Of a DNA stretch of 64,000 nucleotides, positions 56,922 through 64,000 are shown in pieces. Every line of letters starts with the position of its first letter. Position 1 is the first letter of the stretch. The notes under the pieces are model-generated. The model was not told where the DNA came from and searched no databases. It was given only the letters and a program-made list of their open reading frames with translations. The translations under genes and the position numbers were made by a program. The DNA is from JADJPO01 sp046330955 (lineage in GTDB: Bacteria > Actinomycetota > Actinomycetes > Actinomycetales > Kineosporiaceae): positions 109,594-173,593 of the forward strand of contig JAXLRT010000010.1 in assembly GCA_046330955.1 (NCBI GenBank). The letters are read 5' to 3'.

Positions 56922-58552
56922 CCGCCGCATCCGAGCGCCACCTGCCGTCCGTGACCCAGGAGTTGGCCGTGGCCGACCTGGATCTGGCCGATATGGACCT
57001 CGCCGACCTGGTCGGCGGATTCCCGCGGACCCGCACGGTGCGCTTCGCCCCCGACCGGACCCGACCGATCCCGCTCGGTGACCTGGCCGCCCGTCGCCGA
57101 TCGCCGCGAACCCCGGTCAGCGTGCTACGACCCACGCCGAGCCCGCTCACGCCGGTCACCCAGCTCAGCCCGACCGACTCCCCGCGGACGCCGACCTCGC
57201 TGGCCCCCGGCCATCCGCTGCTCGGTGAGGAGGCGATCTACGACGCCCGGCACCGCGACTGGGTGTTCGGCCCGCAGACCGATCTGCTCGCCGATCACGT
57301 CGCCCGGTACGGCCCCCGGCCGATCACCTCCGGTCACGGTGGGGCGTTGCTGCTGCGCATCGTCGAGGAGAGTGGCCTGGCCGGTCGCGGCGGGGCGCAG
57401 TTCCCGGTGGCCGCCAAGTGGCACACGGTGATCACCGCGGTGCGCGAGGACGCCGCGCGGCACCGCCGGGCCGGCACCACCCCGGGCGACGTCGTCCTGG
57501 TGGCCAACGGCGCCGAGGGCGAGCCCGCCAGCGCCAAGGACGCGGCGCTGCTGCAGCACCGTCCCCACCTGGTGCTCGACGGCGTGGTCTGTGTCGCCGA
57601 GGTCATCGGCGCCACCCGCGCCGTGGTGTGGCTCCACGAGGGCGCCCACGCCACCCGGGCCGCCGTGGCCCGGGCGCTGGCCGAACGTCGCGAGGCCGGG
57701 CTGGACGAGCTGCCGATCACCATCGCCACCGGGCCCGATCGGTACCTGACCGGTGAGGCGAACGCCGTCGTCCGGGCCCTGGACGGCGGCCCGGCGCTGC
57801 CGTGGTTCCGGCCGGTTCCGGTCGCCGCCGGGGGCGGCATCGACGGCATGCCCACGCTGGTGCACAACGTCGAGACCCTGGCCCGCACCGCGCTCCTGGC
57901 CCGCACCGGCACCCACGCCCCGATGCCGGGCGTCCTGGTCAGCGTGCTGGGGCGTACCCCGGCCGACCAGCCGGTGCTCACGGTGCGCGAGCTGGCCCCC
58001 GAGCGCACCGTCGCCGATGCGGTGCTCGATCGCTACGGGCACTGGACGGCGCCGCGCGCCGTCCTGATCGGGGGCTACGGCGGCACCTGGTTGCGGTGGG
58101 ACGAGGCGGCGGGCCTGCACCTGGGTGGCCTCGACCGGCGGCGCTCCCCCGGGGCCGGGGTGGAACCGCGCGACGTCACGCTGGGCGCCGGGGTGCTGGC
58201 CCCGCTGCCGGTGGATGCCTGCGGCGTGACCGAGACCGCCGCGATCGCCACCTACCTGGCCGATTCCAGTGCGCGCCAATGCGGTCCGTGCCTGTTCGGC
58301 ACCCGCGCCCTGGCCGACACCTGGACCCGGATCGCCCGCGGCACCGCCCGGCGCGGTGACGCCGAGCACCTGGCCCGGATCTCGGGCGAGGTCGCCCGCC
58401 GCGGGGCGTGCGCCTTGCCGGACGCCGCGGTGAACCTGACGCTGTCGGCGCTGCGGGTCTTCGCCGACGACCTCGACGATCACCTCGCCGGTGCCGGCTG
58501 CAGCCACACGGACGTCGCGGTGCTGCCGATCCCCGGGCGGGAGGTCTCCTGA
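56918..58552 (+). CDS. NuoF-like NADH dehydrogenase/SLBB iron-sulfur protein
   Basis: 544 residues, GTG overlapping the previous stop (GTGA). A head of about 150 residues (LADLDLADMDLADL, Pro/Arg-rich) is unique. The core matches the NuoF family: SGLAGRGGAQFPVAAKWHTV (FMN/NADH loop), VANGAEGEPASAKDAALLQ, MPTLVHNVETLARTALL and the cluster region SARQCGPCLFGTRALADTW with RRGACALPDA. The usual CxxCxxC is reduced to CxxC plus one later Cys, as in the actinobacterial small subgroup. It should oxidise NAD(P)H and pass electrons to the ferredoxin coded after it or to the heme protein. Confidence 0.85.
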   Translation: MTAASERHLPSVTQELAVADLDLADMDLADLVGGFPRTRTVRFAPDRTRPIPLGDLAARRRSPRTPVSVLRPTPSPLTPVTQLSPTDSPRTPTSLAPGHPLLGEEAIYDARHRDWVFGPQTDLLADHVARYGPRPITSGHGGALLLRIVEESGLAGRGGAQFPVAAKWHTVITAVREDAARHRRAGTTPGDVVLVANGAEGEPASAKDAALLQHRPHLVLDGVVCVAEVIGATRAVVWLHEGAHATRAAVARALAERREAGLDELPITIATGPDRYLTGEANAVVRALDGGPALPWFRPVPVAAGGGIDGMPTLVHNVETLARTALLARTGTHAPMPGVLVSVLGRTPADQPVLTVRELAPERTVADAVLDRYGHWTAPRAVLIGGYGGTWLRWDEAAGLHLGGLDRRRSPGAGVEPRDVTLGAGVLAPLPVDACGVTETAAIATYLADSSARQCGPCLFGTRALADTWTRIARGTARRGDAEHLARISGEVARRGACALPDAAVNLTLSALRVFADDLDDHLAGAGCSHTDVAVLPIPGREVS

Positions 58553-58797
58553 TGAGCGGACGCCGACGTCTCGGGGATGCCACCGATCGGGTCAGGGTCG
58601 ACCCGACCGCTTGCGAGGGCATCGGGATGTGCGCCCATGTCGCCCCGGGGGTGATCGGGGTCGACTCCTGGGGCTACCCCGTGATGCCCCCGGCCGAGGT
58701 GGGCGGCCGGGATCTGCGCGCGGCCCGCTCGGCGATCAGTGCCTGCCCCCGGCGGGCACTGTTCCTGGCCTCGGAGGCCGCGGGGGCGCTGCGCTGA
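58552..58797 (+). CDS. Single-cluster ferredoxin (3Fe-4S / 4Fe-4S)
   Basis: 81 residues. C-x5-C in TACEGIGMCAHVAPGVI and a third cysteine in AISACPRRAL, the [3Fe-4S] type used with cytochromes P450 and reductases. ATG overlaps the NuoF-like stop (TGATG). Small electron carrier completing the operon. Confidence 0.88.
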   Translation: MSGRRRLGDATDRVRVDPTACEGIGMCAHVAPGVIGVDSWGYPVMPPAEVGGRDLRAARSAISACPRRALFLASEAAGALR

Positions 58798-58818
58798 GCG
58801 ACGACCGGGTGATCGGCC

Positions 58819-61110
58819 TCAGCGGTTGAGCGCGCCGAACGCCACGCCCACCTGGGCCAGGCCGGCCTTGGCCCGCTCGGTGTAGCGGGTCTCGTTCCAG
58901 GTCGGCCAGCTGAACCGGGTGCGGTAGGGCACCGAGCCGCCGACCGAGAAGCCCAGGGTGATGCCCGAGACGGTCTGGGTGGCGGCCGGGTCGCCGGCGC
59001 CCAGCACGGTGCGGCTCGACGGGTCGGCGACACCGAGCATCGCCCACGGGATCCGCACCCGCACGGTGTCCCCGCCGGCGCGCCAGGTGGCCAGCGAGGA
59101 GTAGCCCGGGTCGGTCGGGTCCCAGCGACCGCGCACCAGGGTGCCGACGTCCTGGTACTCCATGGTCGAGTCGGTCACCCCGGCGTAGGAGCGGTTGGTG
59201 ATCAACCGGTACAGGTGCCAGGGCTCGCCGTCCTGGGGCAGGGCCTCCCAGGTGTCCAGCCGGGCCGGGTCGAGCGCGGCGCGCACCAGCGCTCGACCGT
59301 TACCGGCCCGCGGGTCGATCTCGATCCGGTAGTCGCTGTCACCGTCGCTGGTGCGCCCGGTGCTGCCCGGGACGACGTCCGCGCTGATGATCAGGGGTTC
59401 GCGGGCCGTGACCCCGGTGCCCCCGCCGGCCCCGGTGCCCGAGCGGTAGGCGACGTCGACGTAGACGAAGGAGGCGTCGGCGTCCAGGGTCACCTTGGCG
59501 ATCTTGCCGCCGTCCGGCGACTCCTCGACGCGGGCGCCGGGCAGCCGCCGCGGGTCGGTGGCGATCAGGCCGAAGTACTGCTCGTTGGTCATCACGTCGT
59601 GCCAGAGCTGGCGGCGCTCGCGGGGCGCCTGGTGCTCCATGGTGTTCCAGGTGAACTTGAACCACTCGTCGGTCCAGGCGAACAGGAACGCGCCCGACAG
59701 GCCCTGGCCCTTGACCAGGCGCAGCAGCGAGGCGTCGATCGCCATCGCCTCGTCCTCGGTGTGCCCGCCCTGGTCGCGGCCGCGGGTACCGGTGTGCGCC
59801 GACCCGATGGACGACGGCACGCCCAGCTCGGTGATCATCACCGGCATCGGCGCGTGGTGCTGCTTCAGCGCGGTGAGGTAGCCGGCGTACGGGTCGACCG
59901 TGCCGGCGGCCGGGCCGGTGAGCTGCGGGGTCTGCAGTTCGGGCTCGTAGCGCAGGAAGTCCGGGTAGTACGGGTAGGCGTGGTAGCTGGCGAAGGTTCC
60001 CCCCGGCCAGGCCAGCGTGGGCAGCACGTGGTTGGCGTCGACCCCGGGCAGGTCCTCCTCGAGGTTCGGTTCGGCCGGGTGGTGCAGCGGGTCCATGGTC
60101 GGCCAGTTCGCGAACGCGATCGGCATCGAGCGGCCGTGGGCGGCCTCCAGCTGGGCCAGGGCGTTCATGTGCCGGGCGATCCAGCGCTCGGTCGGCGTCG
60201 CGTCCGCGGTCGAGCGGAAGTAGCGCCCGTTGACCTGCGGCGCGTCCGCGTTCCGGGCATCCGTGCGCTGGGTGGCGTGCGGGTCCCACTCCACGCCGAT
60301 GATCCACGACATCACCCAGGGCGAGACGTCGGCGGTCCAGCGCCCCCAGGCCCGCCCGGGCAGGCGGGTGCGGTTCAGGGTGCCGTGGACGGCGCGCACG
60401 GCGTCCGCGATCTCACCGGCGAAGCCGTCGTCGGTGACCGGGTCGTACAGCGTGCCGTTGCGCAGGTAGGTCTCGTCCGGGATGTAGACGCCCTGCACCA
60501 GGTAGATCGGGTCCTTGCGGTGGAGCTGGTTGTAGCGCAACAGCTCGGCGTAGAACTCGGGCCGGTGAATGGTGTAGATCCGCACCGCGCGGATGCCGAG
60601 CCGGCCCATCTGCTCGAACCAGCGCCGGTAGTCGGCCGCCTCGATGGCCAGCTCGCCGGGCTGGTGACCGGGGGTGGTGACCCCGAGATCGACGCCGGCG
60701 ATGAAGTTGCGGACGCCGTCCTTGGTGAGCAGGCGCAGGCCGCGGCTGTCGGTGGTGGCCAGGGTGCGCAGCCCGGTGAAGGTGGCCGGTGCGGGCGCCC
60801 AGTTCGCACCGTTGCGGGCCGCGGCGGCCCGGGAGACGTTGGCCGGGACGGTGCCGGGGCCGGCCGCGCCGCCGCCACCCGCGGGGGCGTTCGGGGCGGC
60901 GTCGGTCTGGGTCATCGAGGTGAGCAGGCCGAACAGCACGAGCGGCACCCCACCGGCGACCGCGGCGGCGCGCCGGCGCCTGCGCCGAGCCGGGCCCGGC
61001 TGCGAGCCGGACGCCGACCCGGACGCCGCGGACAGCGGCGCGGGCCGTGAGGTGGTCGCGGGCCGCGACGCCGTCGCCGGGGTACGGGGGGTGGATCCGT
61101 CGCCTGTCAT
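58819..61110 (-). CDS. Large membrane-anchored glycoside-hydrolase-like protein
   Basis: 763 residues from ATG 61110; start uncertain (weak ribosome site). A Ser/Thr/Pro head and one helix (AAAVAGGVPLVLFGLLTSMT) are followed by a TIM-barrel-like region about 120-560 (IAGVDLGVTTPGHQPGELAI, AVRIYTIHRPEFYAELLRY, VMSWIIGVEWDP, VMITELGVPSS, AFLFAWTDEWFKFTWNTMEH) and a beta-rich C-terminal domain with VRIPWAMLGVADP. The layout suggests a carbohydrate-active enzyme; I do not know its family or substrate. It converges with the redox operon and neighbours it by 21 bp. Confidence 0.7.
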   Translation of the reverse strand: MTGDGSTPRTPATASRPATTSRPAPLSAASGSASGSQPGPARRRRRRAAAVAGGVPLVLFGLLTSMTQTDAAPNAPAGGGGAAGPGTVPANVSRAAAARNGANWAPAPATFTGLRTLATTDSRGLRLLTKDGVRNFIAGVDLGVTTPGHQPGELAIEAADYRRWFEQMGRLGIRAVRIYTIHRPEFYAELLRYNQLHRKDPIYLVQGVYIPDETYLRNGTLYDPVTDDGFAGEIADAVRAVHGTLNRTRLPGRAWGRWTADVSPWVMSWIIGVEWDPHATQRTDARNADAPQVNGRYFRSTADATPTERWIARHMNALAQLEAAHGRSMPIAFANWPTMDPLHHPAEPNLEEDLPGVDANHVLPTLAWPGGTFASYHAYPYYPDFLRYEPELQTPQLTGPAAGTVDPYAGYLTALKQHHAPMPVMITELGVPSSIGSAHTGTRGRDQGGHTEDEAMAIDASLLRLVKGQGLSGAFLFAWTDEWFKFTWNTMEHQAPRERRQLWHDVMTNEQYFGLIATDPRRLPGARVEESPDGGKIAKVTLDADASFVYVDVAYRSGTGAGGGTGVTAREPLIISADVVPGSTGRTSDGDSDYRIEIDPRAGNGRALVRAALDPARLDTWEALPQDGEPWHLYRLITNRSYAGVTDSTMEYQDVGTLVRGRWDPTDPGYSSLATWRAGGDTVRVRIPWAMLGVADPSSRTVLGAGDPAATQTVSGITLGFSVGGSVPYRTRFSWPTWNETRYTERAKAGLAQVGVAFGALNR

Positions 61111-61302
61111 GTCGTCTGAGTCGGCCGGCCGCGGCCCGGGCTTGACCCGATCGGGGGACGCCCGTTCGGGTGGGCCCTCGGCTCGGCGGCCACGGGAAGC
61201 CCGCCGACGCTCGGATCGGACATCTCGGCCCGAGCGCGATACGGTCGGACGCGTCACCCGGCGCCGACGCCGGTCGGCACATCGTGACCTGAGGGAGTTC
61301 CG

Positions 61303-61422
61303 GTGAAGAAGATCGTGACCGTGGTTCTGGCCGCTGCCGCAGCGTTCGCCGTGTGGCGCAAGGTCGAGGCCGGCAAGGCCGAGCAGGAGCTGTGGGCCGA
61401 GGTCACCGACCCGGTCAAGTAG
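61303..61422 (+). CDS. DLW-39 family small protein
   Basis: 39 residues: KKIVTVVLAAAAAFAVWRKV forms one membrane helix, then EAGKAEQELWAEVTDPVK. The length and the ELW motif match the actinobacterial DLW-39 family, which normally lies near gyrA and the tRNA-Ile/tRNA-Ala pair, as it does here. GTG start with GAGGGAG 6 nt upstream. Its role is unknown. Confidence 0.85.
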   Translation: MKKIVTVVLAAAAAFAVWRKVEAGKAEQELWAEVTDPVK

Positions 61423-61544
61423 TCCCGAGCCCACCACCGAGCCGACCACCCGGTCGACCGCCGCCGACCACGCGGTCGGCCACACGGTCGGCCACAACGG
61501 AGTCGCTCGACGGCGTCCCGACGCCGTACGCTGGTTCCTGCCCT

Positions 61545-61617
61545 GGGGCGTTGGCGCAGTTGGTAGCGCGGTTGCTTTGCAAGCAACAGGTCACCGGTTC
61601 GAGCCCGGTACGCTCCA
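61545..61617 (+). tRNA. tRNA-Ala (TGC anticodon)
   Basis: 73 nt. The acceptor GGGGCGT pairs with ACGCTCC (one G-U pair); D arm GCGCAGTTGGTAGCGC, anticodon stem-loop TTGCTTTGCAAGCAA and T arm CCGGTTCGAGCCCGG are intact. CCA is not encoded. Confidence 0.97.
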
Positions 61618-61738
61618 CTTCTCTTTGGAAGGTCTCTGCTGGATCTCGGCTGAATCCCTGTGCTGAATCCCTGTGCTGACGGTCTCGTCCGGCTGTCTCC
61701 GACTGCTCGTCTCTCGGCTCTGGTGGCCGGCGGGCGCG

Positions 61739-63073
61739 TCAGGCGACCAGTTCACCCCACGGCCAGCCCAGCAGGATCGAGATCACCTCGCGCAGCCCGA
61801 CGACCACGATGACCAGCGCGACGACCGCCACCGCCCAGCGGCGTGCCGCGATCAGGCTCGGTCGGGGGGCGGCGGTGGCCTCCAACGTGCCGTAGAGCGC
61901 CCGTTGGAACCTCACCCGGCCCCAGGCGGTGGGGCGATAGGTGAGGATCTCGCAGCCCTCGAGCGCCGCCCGCAGCGCATGGTCGTTCGGCGTCAGGGCG
62001 GCGTCCGGCCGATCCGAGAGCAGCCGCGCCACCGCGCCCTGCTCACCGACGAACACCAGCCGGATCCCGCTGGCGCCGAGTTCCCGGACCTCCCACAGCA
62101 GCGCCTCGGAGGCTGCGGACACGTCGAGCAGGATGGCCTGGCACGATCGGGCGAAGGCGAGCACCGCCTCGCGCCAGATCGCCGACTCGACCGTGACGAC
62201 GATCAGCCGGGGTGCCAGCGCGGCACGGGAGGCGGTGGCGACGGTGTCGGACACCTCGGCGAGGTCGGCCAGGGTGGCCACCTGCTGCCGCTTGTGCTGC
62301 TCGGCCGCCCGCACCCCCGTGCCCACGGACCCGGCGGACATGATCAGGGGTAGCGCCAGCATCATCACCAGCCCGACGGCGATGAACACCAGGAGGGCGA
62401 CGAAGAACCCGATCCCCGCGCCGGCGAGCAGTCGCGCGGCGGCGGTCGGCCAGGGCACCGGCCACTGCCGCCAGTCACCGGCCAGGGCGTCCAGCACCGT
62501 CAGCGGCCGGCCCTGCCACACCGTCCACCCCACCAGGGCCACCCAGGCCGCGGCATATCCGCGGCCCACCCAGACCCCCCAGGCCGAGGCCCACCGTTGC
62601 AGGGCGGCCACCCCCCGCTGGACGGCGGTCGCCGCCGACACCCCCAGCCGCAACCCGGCGGCGGCGCCGTAGGGCTGCGCGGTGGCGTCGTCCAGGGTGA
62701 CCACGCGCCAGGAGTAGCCCAGGTGGTCCAACGCGCTGGAGACCGCCCGGATCGACTCGGCGTGCCGGAACCGCCTCAGCCACAACACCATCCGGCGCGG
62801 GGTGTTGCGCAGTGTGCGGGCCGAGATGCGCGCCGAGATGGCCACCGCGGCGACCCACAGCAACACGGTCAGGATCTGTGGCCGCAGCGCCGGGTCGAGC
62901 CCGGAGGTCCGGTCGAGGAACACGAAGAAGGTCAGCACGCCGCCGAGGAACCCCAGCCACATCGCCACCCCACCCACGACGATCAGGACGGCGCCGACCA
63001 CTCCCCGCACCCGCCGGCTCCAGCGCCGCATCAGGTACCGGCTGCGGGCGGTGGAGCGCGTCGTGACCGGCAT
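61739..63073 (-). CDS. Polytopic membrane protein with LRRFR / LLWEVREL cytosolic domain
   Basis: 444 residues. Two helices near residues 25-55 and 67-90, two more around 165-185 and 215-250, and a final helix at about 415-435. Between helices 2 and 3 lies VLWLRRFRHAESIRAVSSAL with VVTLDD, and after helix 4 IWREAVLAFARSCQAILLDVS, ALLWEVRELGASGIRLVFVG. The pairing of an L-R-x-F-R block with a WREAV...LLWE block is seen in a widespread group of bacterial membrane proteins of unknown role. ATG 63073 lies 13 bp after the next gene's stop. Confidence 0.6.
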   Translation of the reverse strand: MPVTTRSTARSRYLMRRWSRRVRGVVGAVLIVVGGVAMWLGFLGGVLTFFVFLDRTSGLDPALRPQILTVLLWVAAVAISARISARTLRNTPRRMVLWLRRFRHAESIRAVSSALDHLGYSWRVVTLDDATAQPYGAAAGLRLGVSAATAVQRGVAALQRWASAWGVWVGRGYAAAWVALVGWTVWQGRPLTVLDALAGDWRQWPVPWPTAAARLLAGAGIGFFVALLVFIAVGLVMMLALPLIMSAGSVGTGVRAAEQHKRQQVATLADLAEVSDTVATASRAALAPRLIVVTVESAIWREAVLAFARSCQAILLDVSAASEALLWEVRELGASGIRLVFVGEQGAVARLLSDRPDAALTPNDHALRAALEGCEILTYRPTAWGRVRFQRALYGTLEATAAPRPSLIAARRWAVAVVALVIVVVGLREVISILLGWPWGELVA

Positions 63074-63086
63074 GCGACCTCCGAGG

Positions 63087-63839
63087 TCAGGCGGGTCGGG
63101 TCGGCAGGGTGTCGGCGCGAACCCCGTCGGTCAGGCCACGAGCCAGCCAGGCCAGCAGCGCCCCGGGCGACCCCTCGACCAGCTGGGCACCGTCCCCGGC
63201 GGTCCAGGTACCGCCGTCGTCGGTGCGCAGCTGGATCCCGGGTGCCCTGCCCGCCTGCGCCGCGTCGTCCCAGAGCGCGATCTCGAGTTTCGTGAACCGG
63301 TGCAGCAGAGCGGGTTCGACGTCGTCGAAGCCGAATCCGGCGGCCAGGTCGGCGTGGTGGTAGACCACCTCGCGCAGCCGCATCGCGGGCAGGTTGCCGA
63401 TTCGGACGCGCTGGCCACCTGGGGTGCGCTCGAGCTGCAGGTCGGCGTGCTCCGGCCGCAGCCGGCGCAGCGCGCCGTCCAGGGTGGCGGCCGTGGTCGC
63501 GACGTCGTCGAGCTGCTCGGCCACCGGCCGCCGGGCCCCCGCCTCGATGTCGAGGCCGCGCTGCTCGGTGCTGGCGTACATGGTCTCGCCGGTGCCGTCG
63601 AGGGCGGCCCGGGCCAGCCGGGTGATGCCCTCGGCGTTGCGCGCGAGGTGACTGAGCACGTGACCGCGGGTCCAGCCGGCACACAGCGAATCGCTGCCGA
63701 GCTGGTCGTCGGTCAGGGTCGCGATGGTGGCCAGCAGCGCCTCGGTGTGCCGGTCGAGGTGGGTGAGCAGGTCCGTGGGTGCGTCGGCGTTCTGCCTGGC
63801 GTTCTGCCCGGCGTTCCGGTCATCGGTCCGGTCGGTCAT
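63087..63839 (-). CDS. Maleylpyruvate isomerase-family (mycothiol-dependent) protein
   Basis: 250 residues. The N-terminal MDMPI/DinB-like helical bundle: LTHLDRHTEALLATIATLTD, CAGWTRGHVLSHLARNAEGI (His of the metal site) and LREVVYHHADLAAGFG with two further His. The C-terminal SCP2-like domain includes GGTWTAGDGAQLVEGSPGALLAWLARG. Mycothiol-dependent isomerases/transferases of this family are actinobacterial. The ATG at 63839 gives the expected start; substrate unknown. Confidence 0.85.
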   Translation of the reverse strand: MTDRTDDRNAGQNARQNADAPTDLLTHLDRHTEALLATIATLTDDQLGSDSLCAGWTRGHVLSHLARNAEGITRLARAALDGTGETMYASTEQRGLDIEAGARRPVAEQLDDVATTAATLDGALRRLRPEHADLQLERTPGGQRVRIGNLPAMRLREVVYHHADLAAGFGFDDVEPALLHRFTKLEIALWDDAAQAGRAPGIQLRTDDGGTWTAGDGAQLVEGSPGALLAWLARGLTDGVRADTLPTRPA

Positions 63840-63920
63840 GTGCCGAGGCTACGGGCTGCGGACCCGACCCCCCACCCCTCCGCCACGATCACTCCCGGTT
63901 AAAGATCACTCCTGCGCCAT

Positions 63921-63983
63921 GATCACCGTTGGATCGCAGTCCGCTCCGCTTCAGCGGGTGGATTCTGCGATCCAACGGTGATC
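63921..63983. repeat. Intergenic palindromic element, copy C
   Basis: GATCACCGTTGGATCGCAG / CTGCGATCCAACGGTGATC, perfect 19-bp arms, with a nested CCGCT/AGCGG tip in the 25-nt loop. Shares the layout of copies A and B. It lies upstream of the last gene near the window edge. Confidence 0.75.
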
Positions 63984-64000
63984 TCGGGTTCAGCCGTGCA

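Overview
This is the replication-origin neighbourhood of a high-GC actinomycete chromosome. The genus cannot be fixed from the sequence. The order murJ - pseudokinase - sigM - anti-sigma - trxB - trxA // parB - parA - rsmG - khpB - yidC - yidD - rnpA - rpmH // dnaA - oriC - dnaN - gnd - recF - dciA-like - gyrB - gyrA - DUF3566 - tRNA-Ile is the classic actinobacterial origin cluster. A mycothiol-dependent-type enzyme, a DLW-39 small protein and abundant GTG starts fit the same assignment.

Layout. 0-7.7 kb (+ strand): lipid II flippase, pseudokinase, ECF sigma/anti-sigma pair and thioredoxin system. 7.8-13.7 kb (- strand): GNAT enzyme with a coupled mini membrane protein, VOC protein, ParB and a ParA with a very long N-terminal extension. 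13.7-23.2 kb: a non-canonical insert between parA and rsmG. It holds one intact PLP-dependent dehydratase gene, decayed IS256-, IS21- and IS110-type transposases, one intact IS1634-type element flanked by a perfect 66-bp direct repeat, four parS-like sites and a small DnaA-box cluster. 23.2-26.8 kb (- strand): rsmG to rpmH. 26.8-40.3 kb (+ strand): dnaA, oriC and the replication/topoisomerase genes. Nine parS-like 14-mers lie between 8.8 and 36.4 kb.

40.4-61.6 kb lies between tRNA-Ile and tRNA-Ala, which are usually neighbours in actinobacteria. It looks like accessory cargo: a damaged AbiE toxin-antitoxin pair, a GAF-GAF-SpoIIE-HATPase regulator, DUF427, CinA, Vsr, a histone-like Lys/Ala protein, a C5 DNA methyltransferase, a GH26-like enzyme and a tightly overlapping gene set. 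That set comprises a small exported protein, histidine kinase, response regulator, two small exported proteins, ApbE, a ferric-reductase-like membrane protein, a NuoF-like protein and a ferredoxin. It reads as a regulated chain carrying electrons from NAD(P)H to the outside of the membrane, and it is the best candidate here for an under-described system. After tRNA-Ala come a membrane protein of unknown role and a maleylpyruvate-isomerase-family enzyme.

Quality note: recF (twice), gyrB (probably) and gyrA each show a one-base indel in a G or C run. These genes are essential or nearly so, so the likeliest cause is homopolymer error in the assembly rather than gene decay. Coordinates for these genes span the intended reading frames.
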